64,000 bases of DNA from Thomasclavelia sp047249845 (GCF_047249845.1 NZ_JBKTWO010000012.1:1-64000); one strand, 5' to 3'; shown: positions 42,182 to 51,342, numbered from the stretch's first letter. Numbers and translations: made by a program. The notes: generated from the sequence alone by a model not told the origin.

Positions 42182-43954
42182 CTATTTTTCGGTGTCACTT
42201 TTTAAGATATTAAAAAGATTTAATGCTACTTCTTTAGGTAAAACTTTCTCTAATTGTTCTAAATTCGCTTCTTTTAACTGTTTAACACTACCAAATTCCT
42301 TTAATAACAATTTTTTACGTTTTGGACCAATTCCTTCAACATTATCTAAAATTGATTGAAACAAAGATTTAGAACGCACATTTTTATGAAAACTAATTGC
42401 ATAGCGATGAACCTCATCTTGCATCCTTGTAAGTAAGAAAAATAACTCACTTTTTTTATTAATCTCCACAATTTCACCATTACTGTCTAATAATAGAGAC
42501 GTAGAATGTTTATCATCTTTAGCCAGACCACAAACCATAATTCCCATATTTAAGCCATCAATTACTTCTTTTGCAACCTTTATTTGACCTTTACCACCAT
42601 CAACAATAATTAAATCCGGTCTCTCTAACCCTTCCATTAAAACTCGAAAATAGCGACGATAAATAACTTCTTTCATACTAGCATAATCATCAGGACCCTC
42701 AACTGTTTTAATTTTGAATTTCCGATAATCCTTTTTAGAAGGTACCCCATCTTTAAAACAAACCATTCCTGCAACTGCATAAGCTCCTTGAATATTAGAG
42801 TTATCAAACAATTCAATTCTTCGTGGTAATTTAATATTTAATAAATCTCCTAATTGTTTAATTGCCCCAATTGTTGCCGCCTCATTTTTTTGAATTAATA
42901 AAAACTTTTTCTCTAACTGTTCTTTAGCATTATCATTAGCCATAGAAACAAGATCAGCTTTATTACCTTTTTGAGGCTTGATAATTTTACAACTAATTAT
43001 TTCTTCCAATAATGTAACATCAAGTTCTTTAGGAACCAATAACTCTTTTGGCTCAGTATTTTCTTGATAAAACTGTACTAGAAAAGTAATTATCTGATCT
43101 TGAAAATCATCTTGTAAAGGTACCAAGTTCAAATCTCGTGCCAAAAGTTTTCCATTTCGCATAAAAAATAATTGCAAACACAAATATCCTTTATCATGAT
43201 AATATCCAACAATATCCCGATCTACTAAATCATTAAACTGTACATGCTGCTTACTTGTCACATGTTGAATATGTGTAATTAAATCTCGACATTCTTTTGC
43301 TAACTCATAGTTCTGTAACTCACTTGCAGTAAACATCTTTTCCTGTAATTCTTTAATTATCTGCTTTGTATCCCCTTGAATAAATTTAGTAATACTAGAA
43401 GTGATTTCCTTATATTGTTGTTCATCTACTTCTTTAATACAAGGTGCTACACATTGATTTAAGGAATAATATAAACATGGCTTTTTTGGAACATGATTAC
43501 ATTTTCTTAATGGATATAGGCGGTTTAAAAGTTTAAATGTTTCTCTTGCTGCCGTTCCATCAGGAAACGGACCAAAATGGCGATGTTTTTTATTTTGGGC
43601 GTTTCTAACTATTTTTAAACGAGGGTGTTTTTCTTTTGTTAATTGGATATATGGATAATATTTATTATCCATAAAAAAGATATTGTACTTAGGAGAATAA
43701 TCTTTAATCAAATTAATTTCTAATAACAACGCTTCTTTTTCAGAATCGGTAACTATATAATCAAAATCAACAATTTCCTGAACTAGTTTAGTCGTTTTAT
43801 AATTATGAGCTCCAACAAAATATGAAGAAACACGATTTTTTAGTTTCTTAGCTTTTCCTACATATATTACTGTTCCCTCTTTATCCTTCATTAAATAACA
43901 ACCCGGTTGTAATGGCAATAGCGAAAGTTTATCTTTTATCATTTTACGATTCAT
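42182..43954 (-). CDS. uvrC: Excinuclease ABC subunit C
   Basis: 590 residues: GIY-YIG nuclease domain at the start ('LQPGCYLMKDKEGTVIYVGK'), UvrB-binding coiled coil near residue 205 ('MFTASELQNYELAKECRDLI'), RNase H-like nuclease domain ('IELFDNSNIQGAYAVAGMV', 'PDLIIVDGGKGQ'), and a C-terminal helix-hairpin-helix ('LDNVEGIGPKRKKLLLKEFG'). It makes both incisions in nucleotide excision repair. Its ATG overlaps the stop of mutS2. Confidence 0.98.
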   Translation of the reverse strand: MNRKMIKDKLSLLPLQPGCYLMKDKEGTVIYVGKAKKLKNRVSSYFVGAHNYKTTKLVQEIVDFDYIVTDSEKEALLLEINLIKDYSPKYNIFFMDNKYYPYIQLTKEKHPRLKIVRNAQNKKHRHFGPFPDGTAARETFKLLNRLYPLRKCNHVPKKPCLYYSLNQCVAPCIKEVDEQQYKEITSSITKFIQGDTKQIIKELQEKMFTASELQNYELAKECRDLITHIQHVTSKQHVQFNDLVDRDIVGYYHDKGYLCLQLFFMRNGKLLARDLNLVPLQDDFQDQIITFLVQFYQENTEPKELLVPKELDVTLLEEIISCKIIKPQKGNKADLVSMANDNAKEQLEKKFLLIQKNEAATIGAIKQLGDLLNIKLPRRIELFDNSNIQGAYAVAGMVCFKDGVPSKKDYRKFKIKTVEGPDDYASMKEVIYRRYFRVLMEGLERPDLIIVDGGKGQIKVAKEVIDGLNMGIMVCGLAKDDKHSTSLLLDSNGEIVEINKKSELFFLLTRMQDEVHRYAISFHKNVRSKSLFQSILDNVEGIGPKRKKLLLKEFGSVKQLKEANLEQLEKVLPKEVALNLFNILKSDTEK

Positions 43955-46266
43955 TATTCAAAATAAACCAAGGTCGCCCCTAGTCCTCCTTCATTTGGTC
44001 CCCCATCACGATAACTAACAACATTTTTATTTTTCTCTAACATTTTTTTCACTCCATTTCTAAGTACTCCTGTACCCATTCCATGAATGATTCTAACCAT
44101 TGAATAATTATTAACTAAAGCATCATCTAAAAATTTATCAACTAAAAGCATAGCTTCTTCATACCTCTTTCCAATGATATTTAATTCATAGCTTTGATTA
44201 GTTGATTTACGTAATGATTTAAGATTAGATTTAACTTTTTTAGGTTTAACCTTTTTAGAAATAAAACTTACTTCTTCAGGTTTAGCATTTAATTTTAATC
44301 CACTCATACTAATCGTTAAAATTCCCTTTTTATTTATCGAAAGAATTTCACCCTGACGATTTGCTGATAATACTTTAACGATATCTCCTACTTGATAAAC
44401 ATGCTTTTCTTCATTAATAATTTTCTTTTCCTCATGTTTTAATAAATCAAGATTACGTTTTGCTTCAATTACTACATGCTGTTTTAATTCCGCTTGTTTT
44501 TTTAATTCTTCAACAACTAAATCTATTTCTTGTTTAGAATCTTCTAATAATTGATTAGCTTGTTGTTTAGCTTTTTCCATTAAATCATCTTTTTGTTTTT
44601 CAAAACTACTAATTAGGCGCTCATATCGATTCATCTTATTTTTAGCTTCATTAGTCAATATTTCTAACTGGTCTCTTTCAAGTTGAACCTGAGTCAACTC
44701 ATCCTGTAATTTTTCAAGTAATTTATCACTATCAGTCAAACTATTTTCTTTGATTTGATAAGCTAATGCTACTATCTCTTCTTTTAAACCTAATCGTGAT
44801 GAAATTTCAATTGCATAAGAATTTCCAACGCTGCCTTCAATCAAACGATACGTCGGTATCATCTTCTCTTGGTCAAACTCAACTGCAGCTACTAAAATAT
44901 ATTCTTCATTTTTAGCAAATTCTTTCAATCCAGAATAATGGGTAGACGCTACAATCAACGGATTAACCTTATGTAAATAACGTAAAATGGCTTCAGCAAT
45001 ACTCTGACCTTCCTTTGGGTCGGTCCCTGAACCAATTTCATCTAATAATACTAATGATCTTTCACTAACATCATTAGTAATTTCAACTAATCTTTTCATA
45101 TGACTAGAAAATGTTGATAATGATTGTTCTATAGATTGCTCATCACCCAGATCAACACAGATCTGATCAAACATTGGAACTGTAGCTTGATGACAAGGAA
45201 CAGCCATTCCACATAAAGCCATTAAACTAAGTAATCCTGCAGTTTTTAAGACAACTGTCTTCCCTCCTGTATTAGAACCACTAATTAATAATATACGCTT
45301 AGGTTCATTTAAAACAATACTATTAGCAACTACCTTATCTTTATCAATTAATGGATGACGTGCTTTAATTAAATTAAAATTACTATAATCCTCACATACT
45401 GCTGGAACAACTCCATCTATTTGAACCCCATATCCAGCTTTAGCAAAGATAACATCTATTTCTACTATCAATTCCTGATTTTCATGTAATAAATCATAAT
45501 TGTCTTTAACCATTCTTGATAATTCTGTCAAAATTCGATTTATTTCTCTTAATTCATCATCACGAGCATGAACTAGTTGATTATTCATTGAAACGATTAT
45601 TTCGGGTTCAATAAACATCGTCTGTCCAGTAGCTGAAACAGCATGAACAATTCCCTTAACTGTATTTTTATTCCCAGCTTTAACAGGCAATACTAGATGA
45701 TTATTTCGACTAGAAATAGCTTCTTGTGATAAATAGTCTTTATTTGCAGCTTTTACTTGTTCAATTTTTGTTCTAATATTAGCTTCAATTGATAATATTT
45801 GCCGTCTTATTTTACGAAGCTCTTTACTTGCACTATCTAAAATATTCCCACTGCTATCAATACAACGATTTATTTCATTTAAAAGTTGTTTTGGCAAAAC
45901 CAATTGATTACATAGTTGAAATAATTCATTGTCTTCAAGTTCTTTTTCTGATAAATAATTTGTTATTTCTTTGACATTATTTAACAAATAAACAATTTGA
46001 ACAAAATCCTCACCAAATAAAGTTCCATCTTTATTTGCTTTTAATAATAATGGTTCAACATCATCATAATGCCCCATTGGTAAACGACCATATTTATAAA
46101 TCAAATGCATTGCCTGATCTAAATATTTTTGGTCTAATTTTAAATCTTCTAAGTCTTGATAAGGTTGTAAAGACTCTATTTTATCTTTAGCTAAAGAACT
46201 AACACAAAATGCTTCAACCTTATTTTTTATTTGATTAAATTCTAACGTATCATATATATTTTTCAT
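43954..46266 (-). CDS. mutS2: MutS2 ATPase/endonuclease
   Basis: 770 residues: MutS core and lever without the mismatch-binding domain, ATPase with Walker A 'LLISGSNTGGKTVVLKTAG' and Walker B 'SLVLLDEIGSGTDPKEG', a long coiled coil, a KOW-like region, and a C-terminal Smr domain ('VRIIHGMGTGVLRNGV'). MutS2 acts on recombination intermediates and on collided ribosomes. The ATG at 46266 follows gagtgattaga and lies 1 bp beyond the cvpA stop. Confidence 0.97.
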   Translation of the reverse strand: MKNIYDTLEFNQIKNKVEAFCVSSLAKDKIESLQPYQDLEDLKLDQKYLDQAMHLIYKYGRLPMGHYDDVEPLLLKANKDGTLFGEDFVQIVYLLNNVKEITNYLSEKELEDNELFQLCNQLVLPKQLLNEINRCIDSSGNILDSASKELRKIRRQILSIEANIRTKIEQVKAANKDYLSQEAISSRNNHLVLPVKAGNKNTVKGIVHAVSATGQTMFIEPEIIVSMNNQLVHARDDELREINRILTELSRMVKDNYDLLHENQELIVEIDVIFAKAGYGVQIDGVVPAVCEDYSNFNLIKARHPLIDKDKVVANSIVLNEPKRILLISGSNTGGKTVVLKTAGLLSLMALCGMAVPCHQATVPMFDQICVDLGDEQSIEQSLSTFSSHMKRLVEITNDVSERSLVLLDEIGSGTDPKEGQSIAEAILRYLHKVNPLIVASTHYSGLKEFAKNEEYILVAAVEFDQEKMIPTYRLIEGSVGNSYAIEISSRLGLKEEIVALAYQIKENSLTDSDKLLEKLQDELTQVQLERDQLEILTNEAKNKMNRYERLISSFEKQKDDLMEKAKQQANQLLEDSKQEIDLVVEELKKQAELKQHVVIEAKRNLDLLKHEEKKIINEEKHVYQVGDIVKVLSANRQGEILSINKKGILTISMSGLKLNAKPEEVSFISKKVKPKKVKSNLKSLRKSTNQSYELNIIGKRYEEAMLLVDKFLDDALVNNYSMVRIIHGMGTGVLRNGVKKMLEKNKNVVSYRDGGPNEGGLGATLVYFE

Positions 46267-46267
46267 T

Positions 46268-47077
46268 CTAATCACTCACTAATATCTTACTTAATATTTT
46301 ATCTACATCTATTTTACTATGATCGATTTTTAATAGCAATTTTTCTACTTCATCATACTGCTGCTGATTTAATATGATTGGTGTTTCTATACTATCAATA
46401 TCCTGATAATATTTTAATAATGAATTTTCTAAATCCTCTTGACTAAGCAAACCTTTATCATAGGCATTATTTAATGAAGCTGAAATTGTATAAATACTAT
46501 CCGCATCAAAACTATTATAATTTATCCCATTATTAATTACCTTACTAATTGTATCTAAAGATTCGATTTCATCAGTAACAGCTGGTACAAGTTCTAATAT
46601 TTTTTTTGCTACAACCGTCTTTTCTACATTTTCTTTACCTCCAGGTACAATTGGCATGATAATAAAAATTAATGCTACATAGATCATGATTATTCCCTCA
46701 ATGAAACTAACAACAATTCCTAATAATCGATCTAATTGCTCAAATAACTTAAAACTATAAATAATCTTTTTTAATAAAGGTTTAATAACTTTCCCGATTA
46801 ATAATAATACTACTTTTAAACCAATAAATAAAATAATAAAAATTATAAATCGATTAACTACTTTACCAACAGCCTCACCAAGTCCTGTGACTTCATATAT
46901 CGTATAAAGACTAGATAACGGCGAAGAAGCATATAAAGCTGCTAGCAGAGATATAATTGTAGCCGCCAAATCATAAGCGCGATAAACGAATCCCTTAAAA
47001 TATCCAAAAATCAACATTAATAACAAAACAAAAGTGATAATTGTGTCAATAAATAGCGAATTTATTACAAAATTCAT
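46268..47077 (-). CDS. cvpA: CvpA-family membrane protein with C-terminal extension
   Basis: 269 residues. The first about 165 form the CvpA domain with four membrane helices ('LLMLIFGYFKGFVYRAYDLA'). About 100 extra residues follow, not hydrophobic, with no recognised motif. B. subtilis YshB is about 100 residues shorter. CvpA proteins influence envelope processes and colicin V production in E. coli; the function here is unknown. Position before mutS2 matches B. subtilis (polX missing). Confidence 0.88.
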   Translation of the reverse strand: MNFVINSLFIDTIITFVLLLMLIFGYFKGFVYRAYDLAATIISLLAALYASSPLSSLYTIYEVTGLGEAVGKVVNRFIIFIILFIGLKVVLLLIGKVIKPLLKKIIYSFKLFEQLDRLLGIVVSFIEGIIMIYVALIFIIMPIVPGGKENVEKTVVAKKILELVPAVTDEIESLDTISKVINNGINYNSFDADSIYTISASLNNAYDKGLLSQEDLENSLLKYYQDIDSIETPIILNQQQYDEVEKLLLKIDHSKIDVDKILSKILVSD

Positions 47078-47105
47078 AAAAACACCTCAATTTCTTTTAA
47101 TATAC

Positions 47106-47134
47106 ATTGTAGCAAAACAAATTTATACTGTCAA
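47106..47134 (-). promoter_or_regulatory. cvpA-mutS2-uvrC promoter
   Basis: Minus strand TTGACA (47134-47129) - 17 bp - TACAAT (47111-47106), within the divergent region to rnhC. A TATACT at 47152-47157 could be the -10 box for rnhC on the plus strand. Confidence 0.85.
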
Positions 47135-47184
47135 AAAGTTTAAAAATATGTTATACTAAGTTAGTAGGACTAGGAGGACAAGTA

Positions 47185-47973
47185 ATGAACATGAATGTAG
47201 TAAGAAATAATAGTTCAAAAAGAATGAATATTATTAATATGCATGCTTACGATAAACTTGTAGCTTTTAGCGACTCTAGTACAGCCAATGATAATGATAT
47301 TCAAAGCAGCACTTATAATTACAAAAATATCAATCATATTGGTTGTGACGAAACAGGATCTGGTGATTTTTTTGGACCTTTGTGTGTTGTCGCCTGTTAC
47401 ATAGATGAACGTGATTTTGAATGGTTGCTTAGCATTGGGGTACGCGATCCAAAAGATATGGATAACCATGAGCTCGTTCGCATTGCTAGAGAAATAAAAG
47501 ATCGACTTATTTATAGTTTGTTGATTCTTGATAATTCGCATTATAATGCTATGGTAAAGGCAGGAAACAATTTGGCTAATATCAAAGCAAAGCTATATAA
47601 TCAAGCTGTAACTAATGTTATGCAAAAAGTAGGTATGCCTGTTAAAGACAAACTAGTTAATCAGTTTGTTTCCCCAAAAACTTATTATAACTATTTAAAA
47701 AATGAAGTTATTGTTGTCAAAGACTTAACCTTTGTTCAAAAAGGTGAAGAAAAGTATTTAGCCATAATTTGTTCAATGATTTTATCAAAATATGCCTATT
47801 TGCAATATTTTACCAATATGTCACGTAGTCTAAAAATGAAATTACCTCATGGTAATAGTAATAGTGTTGATACTACTGCTATTGAAATTGCAAAAAAATA
47901 TGGACCTAAAATGTTATTCAAAGTTACAAAAACTAATATGACTAATTACAAACGGATTAAAGATTTAATCTAG
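47185..47973 (+). CDS. rnhC: Ribonuclease HIII with short N-terminus
   Basis: 262 residues. Catalytic RNase HII/HIII fold begins near residue 50 with 'IGCDETGSGDFFGPLCVV' (D and E metal ligands), followed by 'LLILDNSHYNAMVKAGNNL'. RNase HIII normally carries an N-terminal TBP-like substrate-binding domain of about 80 residues; only some 48 low-complexity residues (Asn/Ser-rich) precede the core here. It removes RNA from RNA-DNA hybrids. Divergent from cvpA, as in B. subtilis. Confidence 0.93.
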   Translation: MNMNVVRNNSSKRMNIINMHAYDKLVAFSDSSTANDNDIQSSTYNYKNINHIGCDETGSGDFFGPLCVVACYIDERDFEWLLSIGVRDPKDMDNHELVRIAREIKDRLIYSLLILDNSHYNAMVKAGNNLANIKAKLYNQAVTNVMQKVGMPVKDKLVNQFVSPKTYYNYLKNEVIVVKDLTFVQKGEEKYLAIICSMILSKYAYLQYFTNMSRSLKMKLPHGNSNSVDTTAIEIAKKYGPKMLFKVTKTNMTNYKRIKDLI

Positions 47974-47997
47974 GATAACATAGTTATCCTTTTTTTA
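47973..47997 (+). terminator. Terminator after rnhC
   Basis: ggataac-ata-gttatcc stem followed by seven to eight T. Confidence 0.92.
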
Positions 47998-48026
47998 TTA
48001 TGCAATTTTTTATTCTAAAATATACT

Positions 48027-48047
48027 AAAAGGTTGTCAAAGACAACC
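48027..48047 (-). terminator. Terminator of the lspA-rluD-deaminase transcript
   Basis: Minus strand ggttgtc-ttt-gacaacc stem followed by TTTT, 50 nt after the deaminase stop. Confidence 0.75.
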
Positions 48048-48096
48048 CAATGAAGTCAACTTAAGCTCTATATCTAAGAAGACTTCTTTTTTCATT

Positions 48097-48561
48097 TTAT
48101 TTAACTTCAATTGTAAATGGCGCTACTTTAGTATATTTAACATTCGCTGCATCCAGCATCCTTTTAGCAGCTCGATCACTATCACTACCACTATATTTAT
48201 CATCTTCATATACAATTTCATTAATACCACTTTGAATAATCGCTTTAACACATTCATGGCATGGAAATAACGAAACATAGATACGACATCCTTTTAAATT
48301 TCCTGTGCTATTTAAAATAGCATTTAATTCTGCATGAACCACATAGGGATATTTAGTCTCATATAACTCCCCTTCTCTAACTTGCCAAGGAAACTCATTA
48401 TCTTCACAACCCCAAGGTAAACCATTATACCCAACACCAACTATTTTATTATCACTATTAACAATACAAGCCCCTACCTGAGTATTAGGATCTTTAGAAC
48501 GATATGCAGATAGTTTAGCTACCCCCATAAAATATTGAGTCCAATTAATTACCTTACTCAT
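48097..48561 (-). CDS. comEB: dCMP deaminase (ComEB-like)
   Basis: 154 residues with the zinc site 'VVHAELNAILN' (HAE) and 'LFPCHECVKAIIQ' (PCxxC), and an N-terminal 'MGVAKLSAYRSKDPNTQVGA'. Deaminates dCMP to dUMP for thymidylate synthesis. In B. subtilis this protein is ComEB between comEA and comEC; here those two are contiguous and the deaminase gene is instead coupled to rluD (8-bp overlap). Confidence 0.93.
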   Translation of the reverse strand: MSKVINWTQYFMGVAKLSAYRSKDPNTQVGACIVNSDNKIVGVGYNGLPWGCEDNEFPWQVREGELYETKYPYVVHAELNAILNSTGNLKGCRIYVSLFPCHECVKAIIQSGINEIVYEDDKYSGSDSDRAAKRMLDAANVKYTKVAPFTIEVK

Positions 48562-49474
48562 TTTTCATTTCCTCCTCTAATTCATCTAATTTTGTTTTAA
48601 AATAATCTGGTAACTCACTTTCAAATTCCATATATTTTTGTGTTACGGGATGAATAAAGCCTAATTTTTTAGCATGTAAAAATTGTCCATAGGTAAAATC
48701 ATCTTTACGTCGTCCATATTTTGGATCACCATAAACTGGATATCCAATATAGCTCATATGAACTCTAATTTGATGTGTTCGCCCTGTTTCAAGACGACAC
48801 TCAATTAAACTCATACTTTTATAGCGTTTTATAACTGTAAAATTTGTAACTGCATTTTTACTATTATTTCTAGTGACTGTCATACTTTGACGATCATTTG
48901 GATTTCGTCCAATTGGAGCATCAATTTTCCCCTGTACATGAGGTATCACTCCATGTACAAGTGCTACATACCGTCTTGTAACACTATGTGTTTTTAATTG
49001 ATTAGATAATGAACGATGCGCAGCATCATTTTTAGCAATCATCAACAGTCCACTTGTCTCTTTGTCAATTCGATGCACAATTCCTGGACGATTCACCCCA
49101 TTAATACCTGAAAGATCTTTGCAATGATATAATAATGCATTAACTAAAGTACCTTTTATAATACCTGGTGAAGGATGAACGATCATTCCTGTTGGTTTAT
49201 CAACGACAATTACATCTCTATCCTCATAAACGATCTTTAAAGGAATATTTTCAGGTTCAACATCTAATTCTGTATTATCCTCAATCGTAATTTCAATTTC
49301 ATCATTTAGTTTAGTTTTATAGCTGGCTTTGGCCACCTTACCATTAACACTGACTAACCCCTTACTAATCATCTCTTGAATCATAGTCCTAGATAAATCT
49401 TTCATATTTAAAGAAATCACTTTATCCAGTCGAAAATTATCTTCATTATCAACTATTAAGTTATATTTTTCCAT
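48554..49474 (-). CDS. rluD: 23S rRNA pseudouridine synthase, RluD type
   Basis: 306 residues: N-terminal S4 domain ('FRLDKVISLNMKDLSRTMIQ') and RluA-type catalytic domain with 'GIVHRIDKETSGLLMIAKN' (catalytic D) and 'LETGRTHQIRVHMSYIGYP'. It probably modifies the stem of helix 69 in 23S rRNA, inferred from family. The ATG at 49474 follows gaggag; it overlaps lspA. The lspA-rluD pairing is common in Bacillota. Confidence 0.94.
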   Translation of the reverse strand: MEKYNLIVDNEDNFRLDKVISLNMKDLSRTMIQEMISKGLVSVNGKVAKASYKTKLNDEIEITIEDNTELDVEPENIPLKIVYEDRDVIVVDKPTGMIVHPSPGIIKGTLVNALLYHCKDLSGINGVNRPGIVHRIDKETSGLLMIAKNDAAHRSLSNQLKTHSVTRRYVALVHGVIPHVQGKIDAPIGRNPNDRQSMTVTRNNSKNAVTNFTVIKRYKSMSLIECRLETGRTHQIRVHMSYIGYPVYGDPKYGRRKDDFTYGQFLHAKKLGFIHPVTQKYMEFESELPDYFKTKLDELEEEMKNE

Positions 49475-49946
49475 GTATGTGCTCCTCAAAAATTATTTCG
49501 ATAATTATCAATGCTACTCCAATCACTACTGCCATATCAGCAATATTAAAAATCGGAAAATTATAATTGAAAATAATCACATCAATAAAATCACGAACAT
49601 ATCCTAATACCATTCGGTCAATCAAATTACCAATCATTCCTGCAAACGTAAGAACTAGACCAAATCGTGTCAATATTTCTTCTTTTTTAGTTCGTTTAAA
49701 AAAAATGATCATTAAAACAGCTGATACCAAAGCAACAATAATAAACAACCATAAATGTCCTGCTAACATTCCCCAGGCTACCCCAGTATTATGTGCATAT
49801 GTAAAGTAAAAAAGGTTATTAATAATTTCTTGCGATTGCCCTAATTGCATTGATGATGATACTAGATGTTTTGTAAACTGATCACCACCAATCAATACTA
49901 TTAATGTAATTAGATATAGTAATTTATTTCTTTTTGTTAAATTCAT
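49461..49946 (-). CDS. lspA: Lipoprotein signal peptidase
   Basis: 161 residues, four membrane helices. Catalytic aspartates lie in 'GNLIDRMVLGYVRDFID' and 'PIFNIADMAVVIG', with 'AHNTGVAWGM' between. It removes signal peptides from prolipoproteins, such as the solute-binding lipoprotein encoded at 58-60 kb. Start at ATG 49946 after gggtgataaaa. Confidence 0.96.
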   Translation of the reverse strand: MNLTKRNKLLYLITLIVLIGGDQFTKHLVSSSMQLGQSQEIINNLFYFTYAHNTGVAWGMLAGHLWLFIIVALVSAVLMIIFFKRTKKEEILTRFGLVLTFAGMIGNLIDRMVLGYVRDFIDVIIFNYNFPIFNIADMAVVIGVALIIIEIIFEEHIHGKI

Positions 49947-49990
49947 TTTTATCACCCATCGCCATTATACAATAATCTTTGGATAACCAC

Positions 49991-50016
49991 AATAAAATAA
50001 AGAGCTAAGGCTCTTT
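49991..50016 (-). terminator. Terminator after the hemolysin III family gene
   Basis: Minus strand aaagagc-ctta-gctcttt stem followed by ATTTTATT; overlaps the stop codon. Confidence 0.75.
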
Positions 50017-50668
50017 ATAAAATATAAATTATAACAGCTAAAAAATGAAAAGCAGAACCAACCATTACAAAAATATGAAACAATTCATGAAAACCAAAAC
50101 TTTTAAACCAATTAGGTTTTTCAAAAATATAAATAACCGCACCTATCGAATAACTAATCCCTCCTGCAGCAATTAGCCCCAGACATCCTAGTGGCACATT
50201 AGCAAACGCCGGCAGATCAAAAATCAATGCCCACCCCATTAATAGATAAAATACTGTTGATATAAATCTCGGTGCATTCATCCAAAATAATTTTACAATA
50301 ATTCCAATAATTGCAATTAACCAGATAGCTGTTAAAAAATACAAACTATGAGGATAATCTAGATAAGTCAAACATACAGGTGTATATGTTCCTGCAATTA
50401 ACACATAAATCATTGAATGATCTAACTTTCTTAAAATTAATTTTATATTATTATCCTCATCAGCATTGTAATAATGATAAATAAAACTTGCACTATACAA
50501 AGAAATTGACGACAAACCAAAAACTGTAATCCCGACTACTGTTTGTTGATTTGAACCTTCTTTAACCGCTATAACCATCATTATAATTAATGTCACTAAC
50601 GATAAGACAGCTCCAATAAAATGTGTTTCACTACTTACTGGATCCATTGCCTTTCTAAATATTTTCAT
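50015..50668 (-). CDS. Hemolysin III family (PAQR-type) seven-helix membrane protein
   Basis: 217 residues, seven membrane helices. PAQR/HlyIII signatures: 'PVSSETHFIGAVLSL' near the start, 'FIYHYYNADEDNNIKLILRK' with 'LDHSMIYVLIAGTYTP', and 'FGFHELFHIFVMVGSAFHFL'; the His and Asp residues form a zinc site in this family. Function in bacteria is uncertain despite the name. The ribosome site is aaggaggt. It is divergent from the DUF1836 gene. Confidence 0.92.
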   Translation of the reverse strand: MKIFRKAMDPVSSETHFIGAVLSLVTLIIMMVIAVKEGSNQQTVVGITVFGLSSISLYSASFIYHYYNADEDNNIKLILRKLDHSMIYVLIAGTYTPVCLTYLDYPHSLYFLTAIWLIAIIGIIVKLFWMNAPRFISTVFYLLMGWALIFDLPAFANVPLGCLGLIAAGGISYSIGAVIYIFEKPNWFKSFGFHELFHIFVMVGSAFHFLAVIIYIL

Positions 50669-50712
50669 ACCATAACCTCCTTATATAGTTTTAATAACTA
50701 TATTATACATTT

Positions 50713-50740
50713 ATAATATCATCTATCAAGTATATGTCAA
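50713..50740 (-). promoter_or_regulatory. Promoter of the hemolysin III family gene
   Basis: Minus strand TTGACA (50740-50735) - 16 bp - TATTAT (50718-50713). Confidence 0.65.
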
Positions 50741-50753
50741 CCATATCTTGATA
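50723..50753. repeat. Inverted repeat shared by two divergent promoters
   Basis: TATCAAGtATATG - TCAAC - CATATcTTGATA, a nearly perfect inverted repeat that covers the -35 boxes of both divergent genes. It has the form of an operator; the regulator is unknown, with the adjacent DUF1836 protein the obvious candidate. Confidence 0.6.
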
Positions 50754-50776
50754 TATTTATTAAAATAAGATAAGAT
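50748..50776 (+). promoter_or_regulatory. Promoter of the DUF1836 gene
   Basis: TTGATA (50748-50753) - 17 bp - TAAGAT (50771-50776), followed by ribosome site gaggtgat. Confidence 0.7.
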
Positions 50777-50793
50777 ATTAATGAGGTGATTCT

Positions 50794-51342
50794 ATGGAAA
50801 AATTAGAATTAATAGAGATTATTGATAAAGTTGTAAATAAAAGTGATTTAAAAGCATCAGATATACCATCATTAGATTTATATATGGATCAAATCATGAC
50901 CTTGTTTGAAGAACATCTTCAAGATAATAAGCGTTATGCCAAAGATAAACTTTTGACTAAAACAATGATCAATAATTACACTAAAGCTGGTGTAATCAAG
51001 CCTGTAAAAGGAAAGAAATATACAAAAGAACAAATAATTGGTATGTTATTGATCTATAATTTAAAAAATACTATTACAATCCAGGAAATTAAACATATTC
51101 TAGAACCTATTTATAATAATGATGATTCACTAGAAGATATCTATAAACAATTTATTGAAATAAAAAAAGTTCAAGATAATGAATTAAAACCATTAGTTTT
51201 AAAAACAATTAATAATTTTAATTTAGATATCAATAACGATGATCAAAGATTAATTATAATAATGGCACTAGCATCATTGTCCAATCAATTAACAAATATT
51301 ATCCAAGGAATTATTGATAACTATTGTAATACGACCAAGTAA
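50794..51342 (+). CDS. DUF1836 protein with MerR-like DNA-binding region
   Basis: 182 residues. 'LLTKTMINNYTKAGVIKPVK' followed by 'KKYTKEQIIGMLLIYNLKNT' is typical of DUF1836 and resembles the winged helix of MerR proteins. The rest is helical. No effector domain is visible. A regulatory role is inferred from this likeness, and an inverted repeat overlaps its promoter. Confidence 0.85.
   Translation: MEKLELIEIIDKVVNKSDLKASDIPSLDLYMDQIMTLFEEHLQDNKRYAKDKLLTKTMINNYTKAGVIKPVKGKKYTKEQIIGMLLIYNLKNTITIQEIKHILEPIYNNDDSLEDIYKQFIEIKKVQDNELKPLVLKTINNFNLDINNDDQRLIIIMALASLSNQLTNIIQGIIDNYCNTTK

Noticed and set aside
47215..47541. 108-codon minus-strand frame within rnhC
   Set aside because: Antisense to the catalytic core of RNase HIII and without supporting signals.
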